The position numbers and the translations under genes are program-made. A stretch of 64,000 bases of DNA from Myceligenerans salitolerans. Its GTDB lineage: Bacteria > Actinomycetota > Actinomycetes > Actinomycetales > Cellulomonadaceae. The first letter of the stretch is position 1; every line of letters begins with the position of its first letter. The stretch spans positions 17,318-81,317 of the forward strand of contig NZ_JAFMPK010000005.1 in NCBI RefSeq assembly GCF_017349295.1. Reading direction: 5' to 3'. Below, piece after piece: positions 52,097 to 61,663 of the stretch. The notes beneath the pieces were generated by a model that worked only from the letters and a program-made list of their open reading frames with translations, searched no databases and was not told the DNA's origin.

Positions 52097-54496
52097 TCAG
52101 CGACGCAGTGCCTGGGCCAGGACCTCGCCGACCCGGCCGGCCGGCGTGTCCGTGGTCCCCAAGGTCTCGGTGATTCCCGCAGAGACGGCCGTGGTGAGCT
52201 CGTCGAGCTGGGACGGCGACGGTGACACGAAGTCACGGGCGTAGCGCTCGTTCTCGACGGCCCGCGTGAGGGTGACGATGCCCTCGGCGGTCTCCTCGGG
52301 CAGCGGGCTCCCGGTGCGTGCGCGCACCTGGTCCGCGATCTCGCCGGGTGCCTGCCGGAGCGTCGTCGACGGGCCGAGCACCACGTTTCGTTCGGCGAGC
52401 TGGGCGACCACTCGTGCCCACGCCTGTTCCGGGTCGAGCGTCACCGGGTCCTGGCGACGCCGGAAGAGCAGCCACAGCGCGCCCGCACAGATCGCCAGCG
52501 CCAGCACCGCCGTACCGGCCCAGACCTCCCACGGCAGCGACTCCTCGCCCCCGCCCGCGGCACCGGGCGCCGTCGGGTCCGCCTCGGCGGTGGGATCCGC
52601 CTCCTCCGGCTCGTTCGCCGGAGGATTCGTGGGGCGCGGCTCCTCGGGCACCTCGCTCGGTGCCGGGTCGGCCGCCGCCGCCGGGTTCGCGTAGTCGGGC
52701 AGAGGACCGGTCTGCACCTGCGGGGTCGGCTCGAACCGCACCCACCCGAAGCCCTCGAACCACACTTCTGGCCACGAGTGGGAATCCTGGCCGGTGACCG
52801 ACCAGACGTCGTCGCCGTCCTCGTCGCTCCCGGGGAGGTACCCCACACCGATCCGCGTCGGGATGCCGAGCGAGCGGGCCATGACGAAGAACGCCGTCGA
52901 GAACTGGACGCAGTAGCCCTGCCTGTCGGTCAGGAAGTCCCAGGTGGCATCGTCCGTCCGGGCCGGTGCGGTGTCCGGCGAGTACGTGAACCCGCCCTCG
53001 TGGTGCAGCCAGTTCTGCAGGGCCACGGCCTGGTCGTAGCGTGTACGGGCGCCGTCGGTGACCTCCAGCGCGAGTGCCGAGGTCTCGGCGAGGTACTGGG
53101 TCTCCTCCAGGGACGTGTAGTTCGCGCTCGCCGGCAGGCCGTCCCCCGCCGCGCGGAGTGCCCCCGGGGTCAGCCCGCGGTCGAGGATCTCCACGGTGTA
53201 CCGGGTGCCCTCGGTGAGCCGCCCGTCGCTGCGCACCTCGTCCAGCACCGGGTCCCAGCGCCACCCGTCGTCGTCCGGGGGCGTGACGACCCGTCGCGGC
53301 CCACCGGGGATCGGCAGCAGGCCGTCCCGGTCGGCGGAGACCCGCACGTCGAGCCGGGCGGACGCGCCGGTGAGGCTCTCCGTGCCGGCCATGAGCCGTG
53401 ACTCGGAGGTGATGTCCACGAGACCGCCGTCGCGCGGGTCCCAGCTGACCCGGCGACCGTCCCATGCGGTGAACGTGCGTTCCCGCAGCGGCCCGCGGTG
53501 CTCGGGGTCGGAGATCTCGTACGTGAGCACCTCCGCCGAGGACCGCGCCCCGAGGCCCGCGCGCATGTCGAACTGGTCCGACAGTTCCAGGGACTGCCCC
53601 TGCGTCCGGAAGATCTGCGAGAACCCGGTGGCGACACCGGGGACCGCCGCGACCACGGTTCCGGTGCCCAGGGCGAGGACCGCGACGACGGCGGACGAGA
53701 CCGCGGTGATCCAGGCCCGCGACCGGCGGGCCCGCGCGACGGCGGCGTCCCGGCTCGGGCCGCGGACGAACCCCGAACCGTGCTGGTCGAGCGTGAGCAG
53801 CAACAGGGCGGCGGTCACCGCCACCACGAAGGTCCCGGCGGGGATCCGGCCCATGATCGAGAGCGACGGGGTCCACAGCACCAGCAGGGGGAGCCCGGCC
53901 ATGGCCGGCATCCGCGCCCCGGCCAGTGAGTCGGCGACGAGGAACATCAGGAGCGTGCCCGCGACCGCCACCATCCCGATCGGCAGGCTGTCCGCGACCG
54001 GCGCGCGCTCCATGGTCATGATGTCGGTGGCGAGCGCGAACCGGTCGAGCACCCAGCGCCACTCGTCGCCGCCCACCAGGAGCGTCATCTCACCGGTCGC
54101 GGTTCCGTACCGGGCCAGGACGTACCAGCAGGCCACGGCCAGGCCGACGAGCGTGGCCAGGAACGACACCGTGCCGGCGGCGCGTTCGGCAGCGTGGTCG
54201 CCCGCGGACTCGCGCACGGACTCGCGCGCGGACTCGCGCGCGGCGGTACCGCCGGACGCCCCGCCGCCGCCCGGGGCCGCCCGGGACCCCGCGCGGTTCA
54301 TCGCCCGGTTCAGCAGCGCCCACCGGGCCAGGCTCGTGCTCGCGGCGACCAGGACGACGCCGACGACGCCGGCGCGGGTCCAGGCGCCCGGGTCGATGAT
54401 CTCACCGAGCGCGAACATCGACGCGATGGTCGCGACGGCGACCAGGGCGCCGCTCACGACGGTCCGGGTGAGTGCTCCATGGTGTGCCGGGATCAC
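52097..54496 (-). CDS. TgpA-type membrane transglutaminase-like protein
   Basis: 799 residues. Several N-terminal membrane helices, an extracytoplasmic domain, then a transglutaminase core with catalytic Cys529 (GYCVQFSTAFF) and His573 (DSHSWPEVWFEGFGWVRF). A Pro/Glu/Ala-rich stretch follows, a further membrane helix (VWAGTAVLALAICAGALWLL) and a cytoplasmic DUF4129-like tail. It resembles Pseudomonas TgpA. The role in actinobacteria is unproven, though proximity to the division cluster hints at the cell envelope. The GTG overlaps the DUF58 stop by four bases (GTGA); third gene of moxR-DUF58-tgpA. Confidence 0.92.
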   Translation of the reverse strand: MIPAHHGALTRTVVSGALVAVATIASMFALGEIIDPGAWTRAGVVGVVLVAASTSLARWALLNRAMNRAGSRAAPGGGGASGGTAARESARESVRESAGDHAAERAAGTVSFLATLVGLAVACWYVLARYGTATGEMTLLVGGDEWRWVLDRFALATDIMTMERAPVADSLPIGMVAVAGTLLMFLVADSLAGARMPAMAGLPLLVLWTPSLSIMGRIPAGTFVVAVTAALLLLTLDQHGSGFVRGPSRDAAVARARRSRAWITAVSSAVVAVLALGTGTVVAAVPGVATGFSQIFRTQGQSLELSDQFDMRAGLGARSSAEVLTYEISDPEHRGPLRERTFTAWDGRRVSWDPRDGGLVDITSESRLMAGTESLTGASARLDVRVSADRDGLLPIPGGPRRVVTPPDDDGWRWDPVLDEVRSDGRLTEGTRYTVEILDRGLTPGALRAAGDGLPASANYTSLEETQYLAETSALALEVTDGARTRYDQAVALQNWLHHEGGFTYSPDTAPARTDDATWDFLTDRQGYCVQFSTAFFVMARSLGIPTRIGVGYLPGSDEDGDDVWSVTGQDSHSWPEVWFEGFGWVRFEPTPQVQTGPLPDYANPAAAADPAPSEVPEEPRPTNPPANEPEEADPTAEADPTAPGAAGGGEESLPWEVWAGTAVLALAICAGALWLLFRRRQDPVTLDPEQAWARVVAQLAERNVVLGPSTTLRQAPGEIADQVRARTGSPLPEETAEGIVTLTRAVENERYARDFVSPSPSQLDELTTAVSAGITETLGTTDTPAGRVGEVLAQALRR

Positions 54497-55812
54497 GCTG
54501 CCCCCTCGCTCAGGAGCGCCCAGGCGCGCTCGATGTCGGTGCGGGCCTCGCACTGCGCCACGTGCCATCCCGCGGCGGTGAGCTCCGCGGCGGTGTCGTC
54601 GAGGTCGTGGCGGAATCCCTTGCCGCGCGGGGCCACGAGCAGTGCCCAGCAGGACCCGTCGGCTCCGAGGGTGGCCAGTTCCCGCCGGGTGTCGGGGCCC
54701 TGCGGTCCGAGAACCGCCACCAGGAGCTCGCTCGGGCGCCGTGCCAGCCGGAGCGCCCGGGCGGTGGTGCCGGCGGCGTGCTCGGCCTCGGCGGCACCCC
54801 GGTGGCCGTGCAGGTCGACGCAGGCGTCGAGCAGCACGTGCCGGGCGGAGCGGGTCGGCACGAACCGGACGCCCTCCACGGCCGGGGCCGCGCTGGTCGT
54901 GAGAACGCGCGCCGGGTGCCCCGCCTCGAGGAACGATGTCGCCAGCGACGCGGCCAGGTCCACCGCCCACTCGCCGTCGCCCACGGCCGCCGGCCGGCTG
55001 AACGCCGTGGCGGCGCCGTCCTGCTGGTGCGGCAGCAGACCGCGGTCCAGCAGGACGCTCACCGGACGCACGCCCGCGCTCTCGTCGGCACGCACCAGGA
55101 GCTGCCCGCGGCGGGCGGCGCTGGCCCAGTGCACACGGCGGGGGTCGTCGCCGGGGACGTACTCGCGCAGTACCGCGTCGTCGGACGACTGGAGGCTCCC
55201 GCCGGCCGACGCGCGGTCGACGTCGCCGCGGGCGCGTGTGCGCATCGCGAGCTCCACGGTGCGGGGCCAGACCGCCACGCCGGTCGTGCTGCCGAGCGGC
55301 TGCGTGGCCCTCACCAGACCGAACACGTCGGTGCGGGAGGTGAGCAGGGGACCCAAGGGCCAGCGGCCCCGCCGCGACGGCGTCAGGGAGTACGTGACGT
55401 CGATCCGTTCGGCCCGGGCATGCACCCGTGCCCTGATGCCCTCGTGCCCGGCGAGCTCGTGCGCGGCCTGTTCCGACAGCCGCAGGCGCGCGAGGCGTTC
55501 GTAGGCGGCACCGGTCGGGGCGGCGGCGGAGACGGCGAGATGCACGTCGGTCCGTCCGTCCCGCACCACGGGACTCGGGACGACGCGGCGATGGACGACC
55601 AGCGCCCCGCGTCCCTCGTCGAGCCGCTGCAGGCCGGTCACCAGCCAGGCGAGCGCGACGGCGAGCACCGCGGCCGCGCCGGCCGCGACGAGGTCCGGCA
55701 GGGACAGCAGCAGGCCGACCAGCACGAGCACCACGCCGATCAGGCACGCCCCGACGCCCCGGCCGGTGAGCCGTACGCGGCCGAGGCGGCGGAGTGCGGC
55801 GACCAGTCGCAT
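54493..55812 (-). CDS. DUF58 (vWA-like) membrane protein
   Basis: 439 residues. Two adjacent membrane helices (about 18-60), a beta-rich domain, and the DUF58 motif LREYVPGDDPRRVHWASAAR in a von Willebrand A-like region with VSVLLDRG. Its gene lies between moxR and tgpA with one-base (TGATG) and four-base overlaps, so the three are translationally coupled. DUF58 proteins are thought to be clients of MoxR ATPases; this is family knowledge, not shown here. Confidence 0.92.
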   Translation of the reverse strand: MRLVAALRRLGRVRLTGRGVGACLIGVVLVLVGLLLSLPDLVAAGAAAVLAVALAWLVTGLQRLDEGRGALVVHRRVVPSPVVRDGRTDVHLAVSAAAPTGAAYERLARLRLSEQAAHELAGHEGIRARVHARAERIDVTYSLTPSRRGRWPLGPLLTSRTDVFGLVRATQPLGSTTGVAVWPRTVELAMRTRARGDVDRASAGGSLQSSDDAVLREYVPGDDPRRVHWASAARRGQLLVRADESAGVRPVSVLLDRGLLPHQQDGAATAFSRPAAVGDGEWAVDLAASLATSFLEAGHPARVLTTSAAPAVEGVRFVPTRSARHVLLDACVDLHGHRGAAEAEHAAGTTARALRLARRPSELLVAVLGPQGPDTRRELATLGADGSCWALLVAPRGKGFRHDLDDTAAELTAAGWHVAQCEARTDIERAWALLSEGAA

Positions 55813-56972
55813 CAGCGGCGGTCGGACCGGTCGAGCGCCGGCACGGGGGTGCGGCGGACGATGTCGTCGACGAGGTGTTCGGCCGTGACACCGCCCAGCC
55901 GGGACTCGGTGGTCTGGATGAGGCGGTGCGCGATGACGGGGCGGGCGAGCCGCTGCACGTCGTCCGGCAGCACGTGGTTGCGGCCTGCCATCGCCGCCAT
56001 CGCCTTGGCCGCCTTGAGGAGCTGCAGCGAGGCGCGCGGGGAGGCACCGAGCCGCAGACCGGCGTGCTCGCGCGTGGCGCTCACGAGCGCGAGCACGTAC
56101 CGCTTCACGGAGCTCGACGCGTACACGCCGCGCACGAACGCCGCGTACCGCAGCATGGCCGCGCCGTCCGCGACCGGCTCGAGGTGGCTCAGCGGCGTGG
56201 TGGCCTCCTGGCGCTCGAGCATGAGGAGTTCGGCGTCGGTGTCGGGGTAGCCGACCGTGATGCGGGCCATGAAACGGTCCCGCTGCGCCTCGGGGAGCGG
56301 GTAGGTCCCCTCCATCTCGACCGGGTTCTGCGTCGCGACGACGAGGAACGGGCGGGGCAGGACGTGCGTGGTGCCGTCGACGGTGGTCTGTCCCTCCTCC
56401 ATGCACTCCAGCAGCGCGGACTGGGTCTTGGGGGAGGCGCGGTTGATCTCGTCGCCGATGACGATGTTGTTGAACACCGGGCCGGGCCGGAACTCGAACT
56501 CGTGGCTGTCGTTCCGGAAGATGTTGACCCCGGTGAGGTCGCTCGGCAGCAGGTCCGGCGTGAACTGGATGCGGCCGGCGGCGCAGTCGATGCTGCGCGC
56601 CAGCGCCTTCGCGAGCGTGGTCTTGCCGACCCCCGGTACGTCCTCCACCAGCAGATGTCCCTCGGCCAGCAGGACGGCGAGCGTGATGTCCGCCAGCCCG
56701 GGCCGGCCCGTGACGACCGACTCGATCGCCGCACGGATCCGGCTCGTGGTGTCGACGAGTTCCGCGAGCACGGCGCCCGGGTCGCCGGAAGCCACGCCGT
56801 TGCCGGAGGCGCCCGTGGCGGCGGGCTGCGGCGGTACGGCCCCGACCGGACGGCGGACGCTCGCGTCACCTGCGACGCCACCGGCCTGCTGGGACTGGAG
56901 CAGGCCGGGAGCGTGGGGATCTTGCTGCACTTGGGGAAACCTCCGTCGGCCTGGGTGCTGGGGAGCGGCCAC
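55812..56972 (-). CDS. MoxR-family AAA+ ATPase
   Basis: 386 residues. Walker A VPGVGKTT (112-119), Walker B IVIGDEINRASPKTQSALLE, sensor 1 VVATQNPVE, and the MoxR signature GTYPLPEAQRDRFM. Probable chaperone for maturation of the DUF58/TgpA partners. The N-terminal 65 residues are Gln/Pro/Gly-rich without similarity; the real start may be downstream of GTG 56972 but no good alternative start is visible. First gene of the operon. Confidence 0.93.
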   Translation of the reverse strand: MAAPQHPGRRRFPQVQQDPHAPGLLQSQQAGGVAGDASVRRPVGAVPPQPAATGASGNGVASGDPGAVLAELVDTTSRIRAAIESVVTGRPGLADITLAVLLAEGHLLVEDVPGVGKTTLAKALARSIDCAAGRIQFTPDLLPSDLTGVNIFRNDSHEFEFRPGPVFNNIVIGDEINRASPKTQSALLECMEEGQTTVDGTTHVLPRPFLVVATQNPVEMEGTYPLPEAQRDRFMARITVGYPDTDAELLMLERQEATTPLSHLEPVADGAAMLRYAAFVRGVYASSSVKRYVLALVSATREHAGLRLGASPRASLQLLKAAKAMAAMAGRNHVLPDDVQRLARPVIAHRLIQTTESRLGGVTAEHLVDDIVRRTPVPALDRSDRR

Positions 56973-57147
56973 GATACCGGCCCCGTGCCGGACGTCCGCT
57001 GTGTCCGTTCAGCCTAATGGAGCCGGCAGGGAATCTGTTGCGTTCGTCACGCGCGCGGGGGCCCGGTCTCCACGCTCCCCGGGGAGCGACGGCGGACCGG
57101 GGAGGGCCGGTGCGTACCGGACGTACCGATCGGGCGCCGCCAGGCCG

Positions 57148-58305
57148 TCAGGTCGCGCGCGGCCGCCGCAGGGCCAGGGCGAGGACGACGACGGCGATCG
57201 CCGCGGCCAGCGCCAGGAACGCGTCCGCGTAGCCGGTTCCCGCGATCACGAGCCCCAGTAGGAACGCGCCGGCGCCGAGGCCGCCGTCGTAGGCGATGTT
57301 CCAGACCGTGCTGGCGGCGCCGTGGTGCCCGGTGCCGAGGGCTCCCATGACGGACACGAAGGAGTCGTTCTGCGTCGCACCGAACCCGGCGCCGAGCAGG
57401 ACCGCGCCGAGCAGGAACGCAGGGCCCCCGGACAGCGAGACGGCGATGGTCGCGGCGCCGGCCGCGCACAGGAGGCCGCCGGGCAGGAGCAGCCGTCCGG
57501 CGCCGATGCGGTCGCCCGCGGCTCCGGCGGCGAGGCGTGCCGCGACCAGCGCGGCCGACGCGGCCAGCAGTGCCAGGGCGACGTCCCCGTCGCCGGGCCC
57601 CGCGACGGGAAGGAACGTGGTCGCCGCACCGAACGAGGCGGCGGCGAGCAGGAAGATCGCGATCGGCCGGACGATGTGCCGGGCACCGGTGAGCGAGCGG
57701 AGCGTGAAGCTCCCGTGGCTGTGGCCCGGCAGCGCCAGAGCGATGAGCGCGCCGGCCACGGACGCGACGCCCGCCGACCAGAAGGTGACGTCGAAACCCC
57801 AGGTCTGGGCCACCCACACGCCTCCGGGCAGCGCGACCAGGTTGGGCAGTGCCGCCGACGTCCCGTAGAGCGCCGCCGAGCGGGCGAAGCGTCCGGCAGC
57901 CGCCAGTTCGGCGACCAGGGTCCCGCCCGCGACGACGACCAGTGCGAACCCCGCACCCCGTGCGGCGGACAGGGCGAGGACGGGCAGGAGGTCCGTCGTG
58001 AGCAGGTAGAGGGGCGTCGGCGCGCCCAGGAGCGCGGCACCCACGACCACCATCATCCGCAGGTCGAGCAGCCGGAACAGCCAGGGCATGGCGAGCTGCG
58101 CGGCGACGGTGCCGGCCATCATGACGCCCGTCGTGCTCCCCGTCGCCACGCTGCCTGCGCCGCCCTGCGCGGCCCACAGCGGGACGACGGACAACAGCGC
58201 GGCGTAGTTCGTCAGCGCGAGGAAGGTGACGACCAGGAGCACGGTGAAGCCACGCGACCGGTGGGTGACGTCGTGCGGGGTTCCTGTCGTGCCGGTCGCG
58301 CTCAT
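57148..58305 (-). CDS. Major facilitator superfamily transporter
   Basis: 385 residues with about twelve hydrophobic segments and short loops. MFS features: FLALTNYAALLSVVPLW in helix 1, LLDLRMMVVVGAALLGAP after helix 2, and DRIGAGRLLLPGG between helices 8 and 9. YnfM/drug-efflux type by outline; substrate unknown. ATG 58305 with CACACT six bases upstream; the upstream start at 58341 would add an unconserved basic tail. It stands alone between moxR and the GH74 gene. Confidence 0.88.
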   Translation of the reverse strand: MSATGTTGTPHDVTHRSRGFTVLLVVTFLALTNYAALLSVVPLWAAQGGAGSVATGSTTGVMMAGTVAAQLAMPWLFRLLDLRMMVVVGAALLGAPTPLYLLTTDLLPVLALSAARGAGFALVVVAGGTLVAELAAAGRFARSAALYGTSAALPNLVALPGGVWVAQTWGFDVTFWSAGVASVAGALIALALPGHSHGSFTLRSLTGARHIVRPIAIFLLAAASFGAATTFLPVAGPGDGDVALALLAASAALVAARLAAGAAGDRIGAGRLLLPGGLLCAAGAATIAVSLSGGPAFLLGAVLLGAGFGATQNDSFVSVMGALGTGHHGAASTVWNIAYDGGLGAGAFLLGLVIAGTGYADAFLALAAAIAVVVLALALRRPRAT

Positions 58306-58461
58306 ACGGCGAGTGTGGGGCCGCGGGGCGGCGCGGGACAAGCGAGTACTGCTTCACCGGGATTCAGCAAGGCTGAACGCCGGCGGGCGCCATGGTTCGC
58401 GTCTCGTGGCCGGACGTGTCCCGCGGTCCGGTCCCGTGGTGCCGGACGGCGCGGCGGCGCC

Positions 58462-58498
58462 TTAACCGATTAGCCTCCTGCGGTCGTCGAAGCGCTTC
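58462..58498 (+). promoter_or_regulatory. Two LacI-operator-like sites upstream of the GH74 gene
   Basis: TTAACCGATTAG (58462-58473) is an imperfect dyad centred on CG, the general form of LacI-family operators. GAAGCGCTTC (58489-58498) is a perfect 10-base palindrome sharing the AGCGCT core of CelR/CebR sites (TGGGAGCGCTCCCA). Both lie 90-125 bases before the ATG. No LacI gene is in the window. Confidence 0.5.
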
Positions 58499-58584
58499 AA
58501 CTACGGTGCCCGTGCCGGGCACAGAGCCGTGCCCGCCAGGGGCCGGCCGGCCCCTGAGGTGTCGGCACGAAGAGGTGAGCACGG

Positions 58585-61344
58585 ATGAGACTTCGGCCAG
58601 TCGTCGCAGCCCTTGCCGGGTTGGGACTGGGAGCGGCGGGGCTGGGCGCCGCCGCGGTGAGCGCCGCGGCGGAGGCCCCGCCCGCGGCCGTGCCGGGTGG
58701 GTGGAGCGCGACCGCCGCCCAGCACGCCGACTACGAGTGGGGCAACGTGGAGATCGTCGGGGGCGGTTTCGTGCCCGGCATCGTGTACAGCGAGGCCGAG
58801 CAGGGCCTGGCCTACGTCCGGACCGACGTCGGCGGGGCGTACCGCCGTGATCCCGGTACCGACCGGTGGATCCCCCTGCTCGACCACGTCGGCTGGGACG
58901 ACTGGGGCCACAGCGGTGTCCTGTCGATCGCCCCGGACCCCACGGACGCGGACCGCGTCTACGCGATGGTCGGCTCCTACACGAACTCGTGGGACCCGAA
59001 CAACGGCGCGATCCTGCGCAGCTCGGACCGCGGCGAGACCTGGTCGAAGACGGACCTGCCGTTCAAGGTGGGCGGCAACATGCCGGGCCGCGGGATGGGT
59101 GAACGGCTCGCCGTCGACCCCGTCGACCCGCGGGTGCTGTACCTCGGTACGGAGGGCGGCAACGGGCTGTGGCGCAGCACGGACCGCGGCGCGACCTGGG
59201 CCCAGGTCGGCAACTTCCCCAACGCGGGCGACTACGTCCAGGACCCGTCGGACCCGAACGACTACCTGACCACCAACCAGGGCGTGCTGTGGGTCGAGTT
59301 CGACCCGGACGGCGCGTCCGCGGGAAGCCCGAGCAACACGATCTACGTCGGGGTGGCGGACAAGGAGAACAACGTCTACCGCTCCACCGACGCGGGCGCC
59401 ACGTGGGAGCGCGTGCCCGGCCAGCCCACGGGCTTCATCCCGCACAAGGCGGTGCTCGACACCGCGGGGGGCCAGTTCTACCTGGCGACCTCGGACACCG
59501 GCGGTCCCTACGACGGCGGCCTCGGGGACGTCTGGCGCCTGGACACCGCCACCGGTGAGTGGACGCGGATCAGCCCCGTTCCGTCCGACGACCCGGACGC
59601 CTACTTCGGGTACTCGGGCCTGACGATCGACCAGCAGGACCCGGACACGATCATGGTGGTCAGCCAGATCTCGTGGTGGCCGGACATCCAGGTCTACCGC
59701 AGCACCGACCGCGGTGAGACGTGGAGCCCGATCTGGGAGTGGGCCGCCTACCCGGAGCGCACCCTGCGCTATTCGCTCGACATCTCCGGGGCGCCGTGGC
59801 TCGACTTCGGCAACCAGGACACACCCGACAGCCCCAGCCCCAAGCTCGGCTGGATGACCGAGTCGTTCGAGATCGACCCGTTCGACTCGGACAGCTTCCT
59901 GTACGGCACCGGCGCCACGGTGTACGGCGGCGAGAACCTCACCGCGTGGGACTCGGGCGGCACCGTGGACATCGGCGTCCGTGCCCAGGGCATCGAGGAG
60001 ACGGCGATCCAGGACCTCGCCGCCCCGCCCGGCGACGTCGACCTGATCTCTGGCATGTACGACATCGGCGGCTTCGTGCACGACGACGTCCACACCGTGC
60101 CGAGCAGCTTCCAGTACACGCAGCCCTACCAGACCGGCGTGCTCGGCGTGGACTTCGCGCAGGACGTGCCGGACACGATGGTGCGTGTCGGCCAGTCGGA
60201 CGAGGAGGGTGCCGCCCGCCTGGGCGTCTCCACGTCCGGCGGCGACTCGTGGTGGGCGGCGCAGGAGCCGGCAGGTGTCACCGGCCCGGGCAGCGTCGCG
60301 CTCGGCGCGGACGGCTCGCGGATCCTGTGGAGTCCGGACGGCACGGGCGTGCACGTGTCCACGACGCTCGGGTCGAGCTGGACGGCGTCCTCGGGCGTGC
60401 CCGCCGGGGCGAGCGTCGAGGCGGACCGTGCGGACCCGCGGCGCTTCTACGCCATGGCGGGCGGCACGTTCTACGTCTCCGGTGACGGCGGCGCGACGTT
60501 CACGGCGTCCGCGGCCTCCGGCCTGCCGACGGGGGAGGTGCGGTTCGGGGCGGTGCCGGGGCGGTCGGGCGAGATCTTCGTCGCCGGGAGCGACGACGAC
60601 GGCCCGTACGGGCTGTGGCACTCGACCGACGGCGGCGCCACCTTCGAACGGGTGGCCGGCGTCGACGAGGCGGACGCGGTCGGGTTCGGCGCGCCCGCCC
60701 CCGGGTTCGATCACCCGGCCGTCTACATCTCGGCGCGGGTGGACGGCGTGCGAGGCCTCTTCCGGTCCGACGACGCCGGGGCTTCGTGGGTGCGGATCAA
60801 CGACGACGAGCACCAGTTCGCCTGGACGGGCCAGGTCGTCACGGGCGACCCGGACGTGTACGGCCGCGTGTACGTCGGCACGAACGGCCGCGGCATCGTC
60901 ATGGGCGAGTTCACCGGCACGGCCCCGTCGCCCGACCCGACCCCGACCGACGAGCCGACGGAGCCGGAACCCACGCCGACGCCGACGCCGACACCCACGC
61001 CGACGCCGACCGGTCCGGCGCCCGCCTGCGTGGCCGAGTGGCGGACGGTGAACGAGTGGGGCAGCGGCTTCCAGGGCGAGGTCACGGTGACCAGCACGGG
61101 CACGCAGACGCTCGACCCGTGGGTGGTCGAGTGGTCGTTCCCCGCGGGCGTCCGGATCTCCAACGGGTGGGGGGCCGACGTCGTCCAGGACGGGACATCG
61201 GTCACGGCCGCGGCGCCGTCGTGGGACACCGACCTCGGGCCGGGTGAGTCCGCGACCGTCGGCTTCGTGGCCTCGATGCCGAACGGGACGACGCCGTCGG
61301 CCGACGACATCCGACTCGGCGGGACCGCCTGCGGCGTCTCCTGA
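58585..61344 (+). CDS. Secreted xyloglucanase, GH74 with CBM2
   Basis: 919 residues. Sec signal peptide (1-30, cleavage near SAAAEA), two seven-bladed propellers with Asp-box repeats (RSSDRGETW, RSTDRGATW, RSTDAGATW, RSTDRGETW, HSTDGGATF), and the paired catalytic aspartates Asp81 (YVRTDVGGAYR) and Asp493 (GMYDIGGFVHDD). A Pro/Thr-Asp linker (about 782-812) leads to a family 2 cellulose-binding module (from CVAEWRTVNEWGSGFQGE to GTAC) with its two disulfide cysteines and surface Trp. It cleaves beta-1,4-glucan in xyloglucan. Endo- versus reducing-end mode cannot be told. LacI-like sites lie upstream. Confidence 0.95.
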   Translation: MRLRPVVAALAGLGLGAAGLGAAAVSAAAEAPPAAVPGGWSATAAQHADYEWGNVEIVGGGFVPGIVYSEAEQGLAYVRTDVGGAYRRDPGTDRWIPLLDHVGWDDWGHSGVLSIAPDPTDADRVYAMVGSYTNSWDPNNGAILRSSDRGETWSKTDLPFKVGGNMPGRGMGERLAVDPVDPRVLYLGTEGGNGLWRSTDRGATWAQVGNFPNAGDYVQDPSDPNDYLTTNQGVLWVEFDPDGASAGSPSNTIYVGVADKENNVYRSTDAGATWERVPGQPTGFIPHKAVLDTAGGQFYLATSDTGGPYDGGLGDVWRLDTATGEWTRISPVPSDDPDAYFGYSGLTIDQQDPDTIMVVSQISWWPDIQVYRSTDRGETWSPIWEWAAYPERTLRYSLDISGAPWLDFGNQDTPDSPSPKLGWMTESFEIDPFDSDSFLYGTGATVYGGENLTAWDSGGTVDIGVRAQGIEETAIQDLAAPPGDVDLISGMYDIGGFVHDDVHTVPSSFQYTQPYQTGVLGVDFAQDVPDTMVRVGQSDEEGAARLGVSTSGGDSWWAAQEPAGVTGPGSVALGADGSRILWSPDGTGVHVSTTLGSSWTASSGVPAGASVEADRADPRRFYAMAGGTFYVSGDGGATFTASAASGLPTGEVRFGAVPGRSGEIFVAGSDDDGPYGLWHSTDGGATFERVAGVDEADAVGFGAPAPGFDHPAVYISARVDGVRGLFRSDDAGASWVRINDDEHQFAWTGQVVTGDPDVYGRVYVGTNGRGIVMGEFTGTAPSPDPTPTDEPTEPEPTPTPTPTPTPTPTGPAPACVAEWRTVNEWGSGFQGEVTVTSTGTQTLDPWVVEWSFPAGVRISNGWGADVVQDGTSVTAAAPSWDTDLGPGESATVGFVASMPNGTTPSADDIRLGGTACGVS

Positions 61345-61387
61345 CGTCCGGCGGCTTCTCCGCCACGATCACGCACGACCACGGGGT

Positions 61388-61470
61388 GGGCGTCCGGTTC
61401 CGGCCGGGCGCCCGCCCTCGCTTCGTCGGCCCAGCGGGGCGGACGTCCGGATCGCGCCGGGCGCCCGCCC
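61388..61470 (+). repeat. Two 30-base direct repeats downstream of the GH74 gene
   Basis: Copies at 61388-61417 and 61441-61470 match at 26 of 30 bases. Both contain CGTCCGG and end in CCGGGCGCCCGCCC. Each has internal dyads (CCGG-TT-CCGG in copy 1, GGACGTCC in copy 2) and may fold as an RNA hairpin. They lie in the 319-base gap between the GH74 gene and mraZ. Confidence 0.7.
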
Positions 61471-61582
61471 CGTGCTGTGTGCCGGGAGCCCTGCGACGGT
61501 CCGGGAAGGACACGCGCGGGTTCCCATTTCCTCCACCGCGTCTTTATGTTCTTGACCTGCATATTGACATTACCTGCACGAG

Positions 61583-61633
61583 TTGCCGCGATCAAATCTC
61601 AGGCTATGTGGAGCAAAGTGGAGTAGCGTGGAG
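61583..61633 (+). promoter_or_regulatory. mraZ promoter with three MraZ boxes
   Basis: Three exact GTGGAG repeats at 61608-61613, 61618-61623 and 61628-61633, ten bases apart (spacers CAAA and TAGC), form the classical MraZ-binding site. TTGCCG (61583-61588)/TATGTG (61605-61610) with 16 bases is a candidate promoter that the boxes overlap; TTGACA at 61564 is an alternative -35. MraZ would repress its own cluster. Confidence 0.85.
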
Positions 61634-61663
61634 GTCGCGGGAGCGCGAGGGGAGGTGCGAGCC

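Noticed and set aside
58501..60813. Long minus-strand open frame opposite the GH74 gene
   Set aside because: It is the high-GC shadow of a clearly coding plus-strand gene with signal peptide, Asp boxes and CBM2; its translation is Arg/Val/Gly-rich without any motif.
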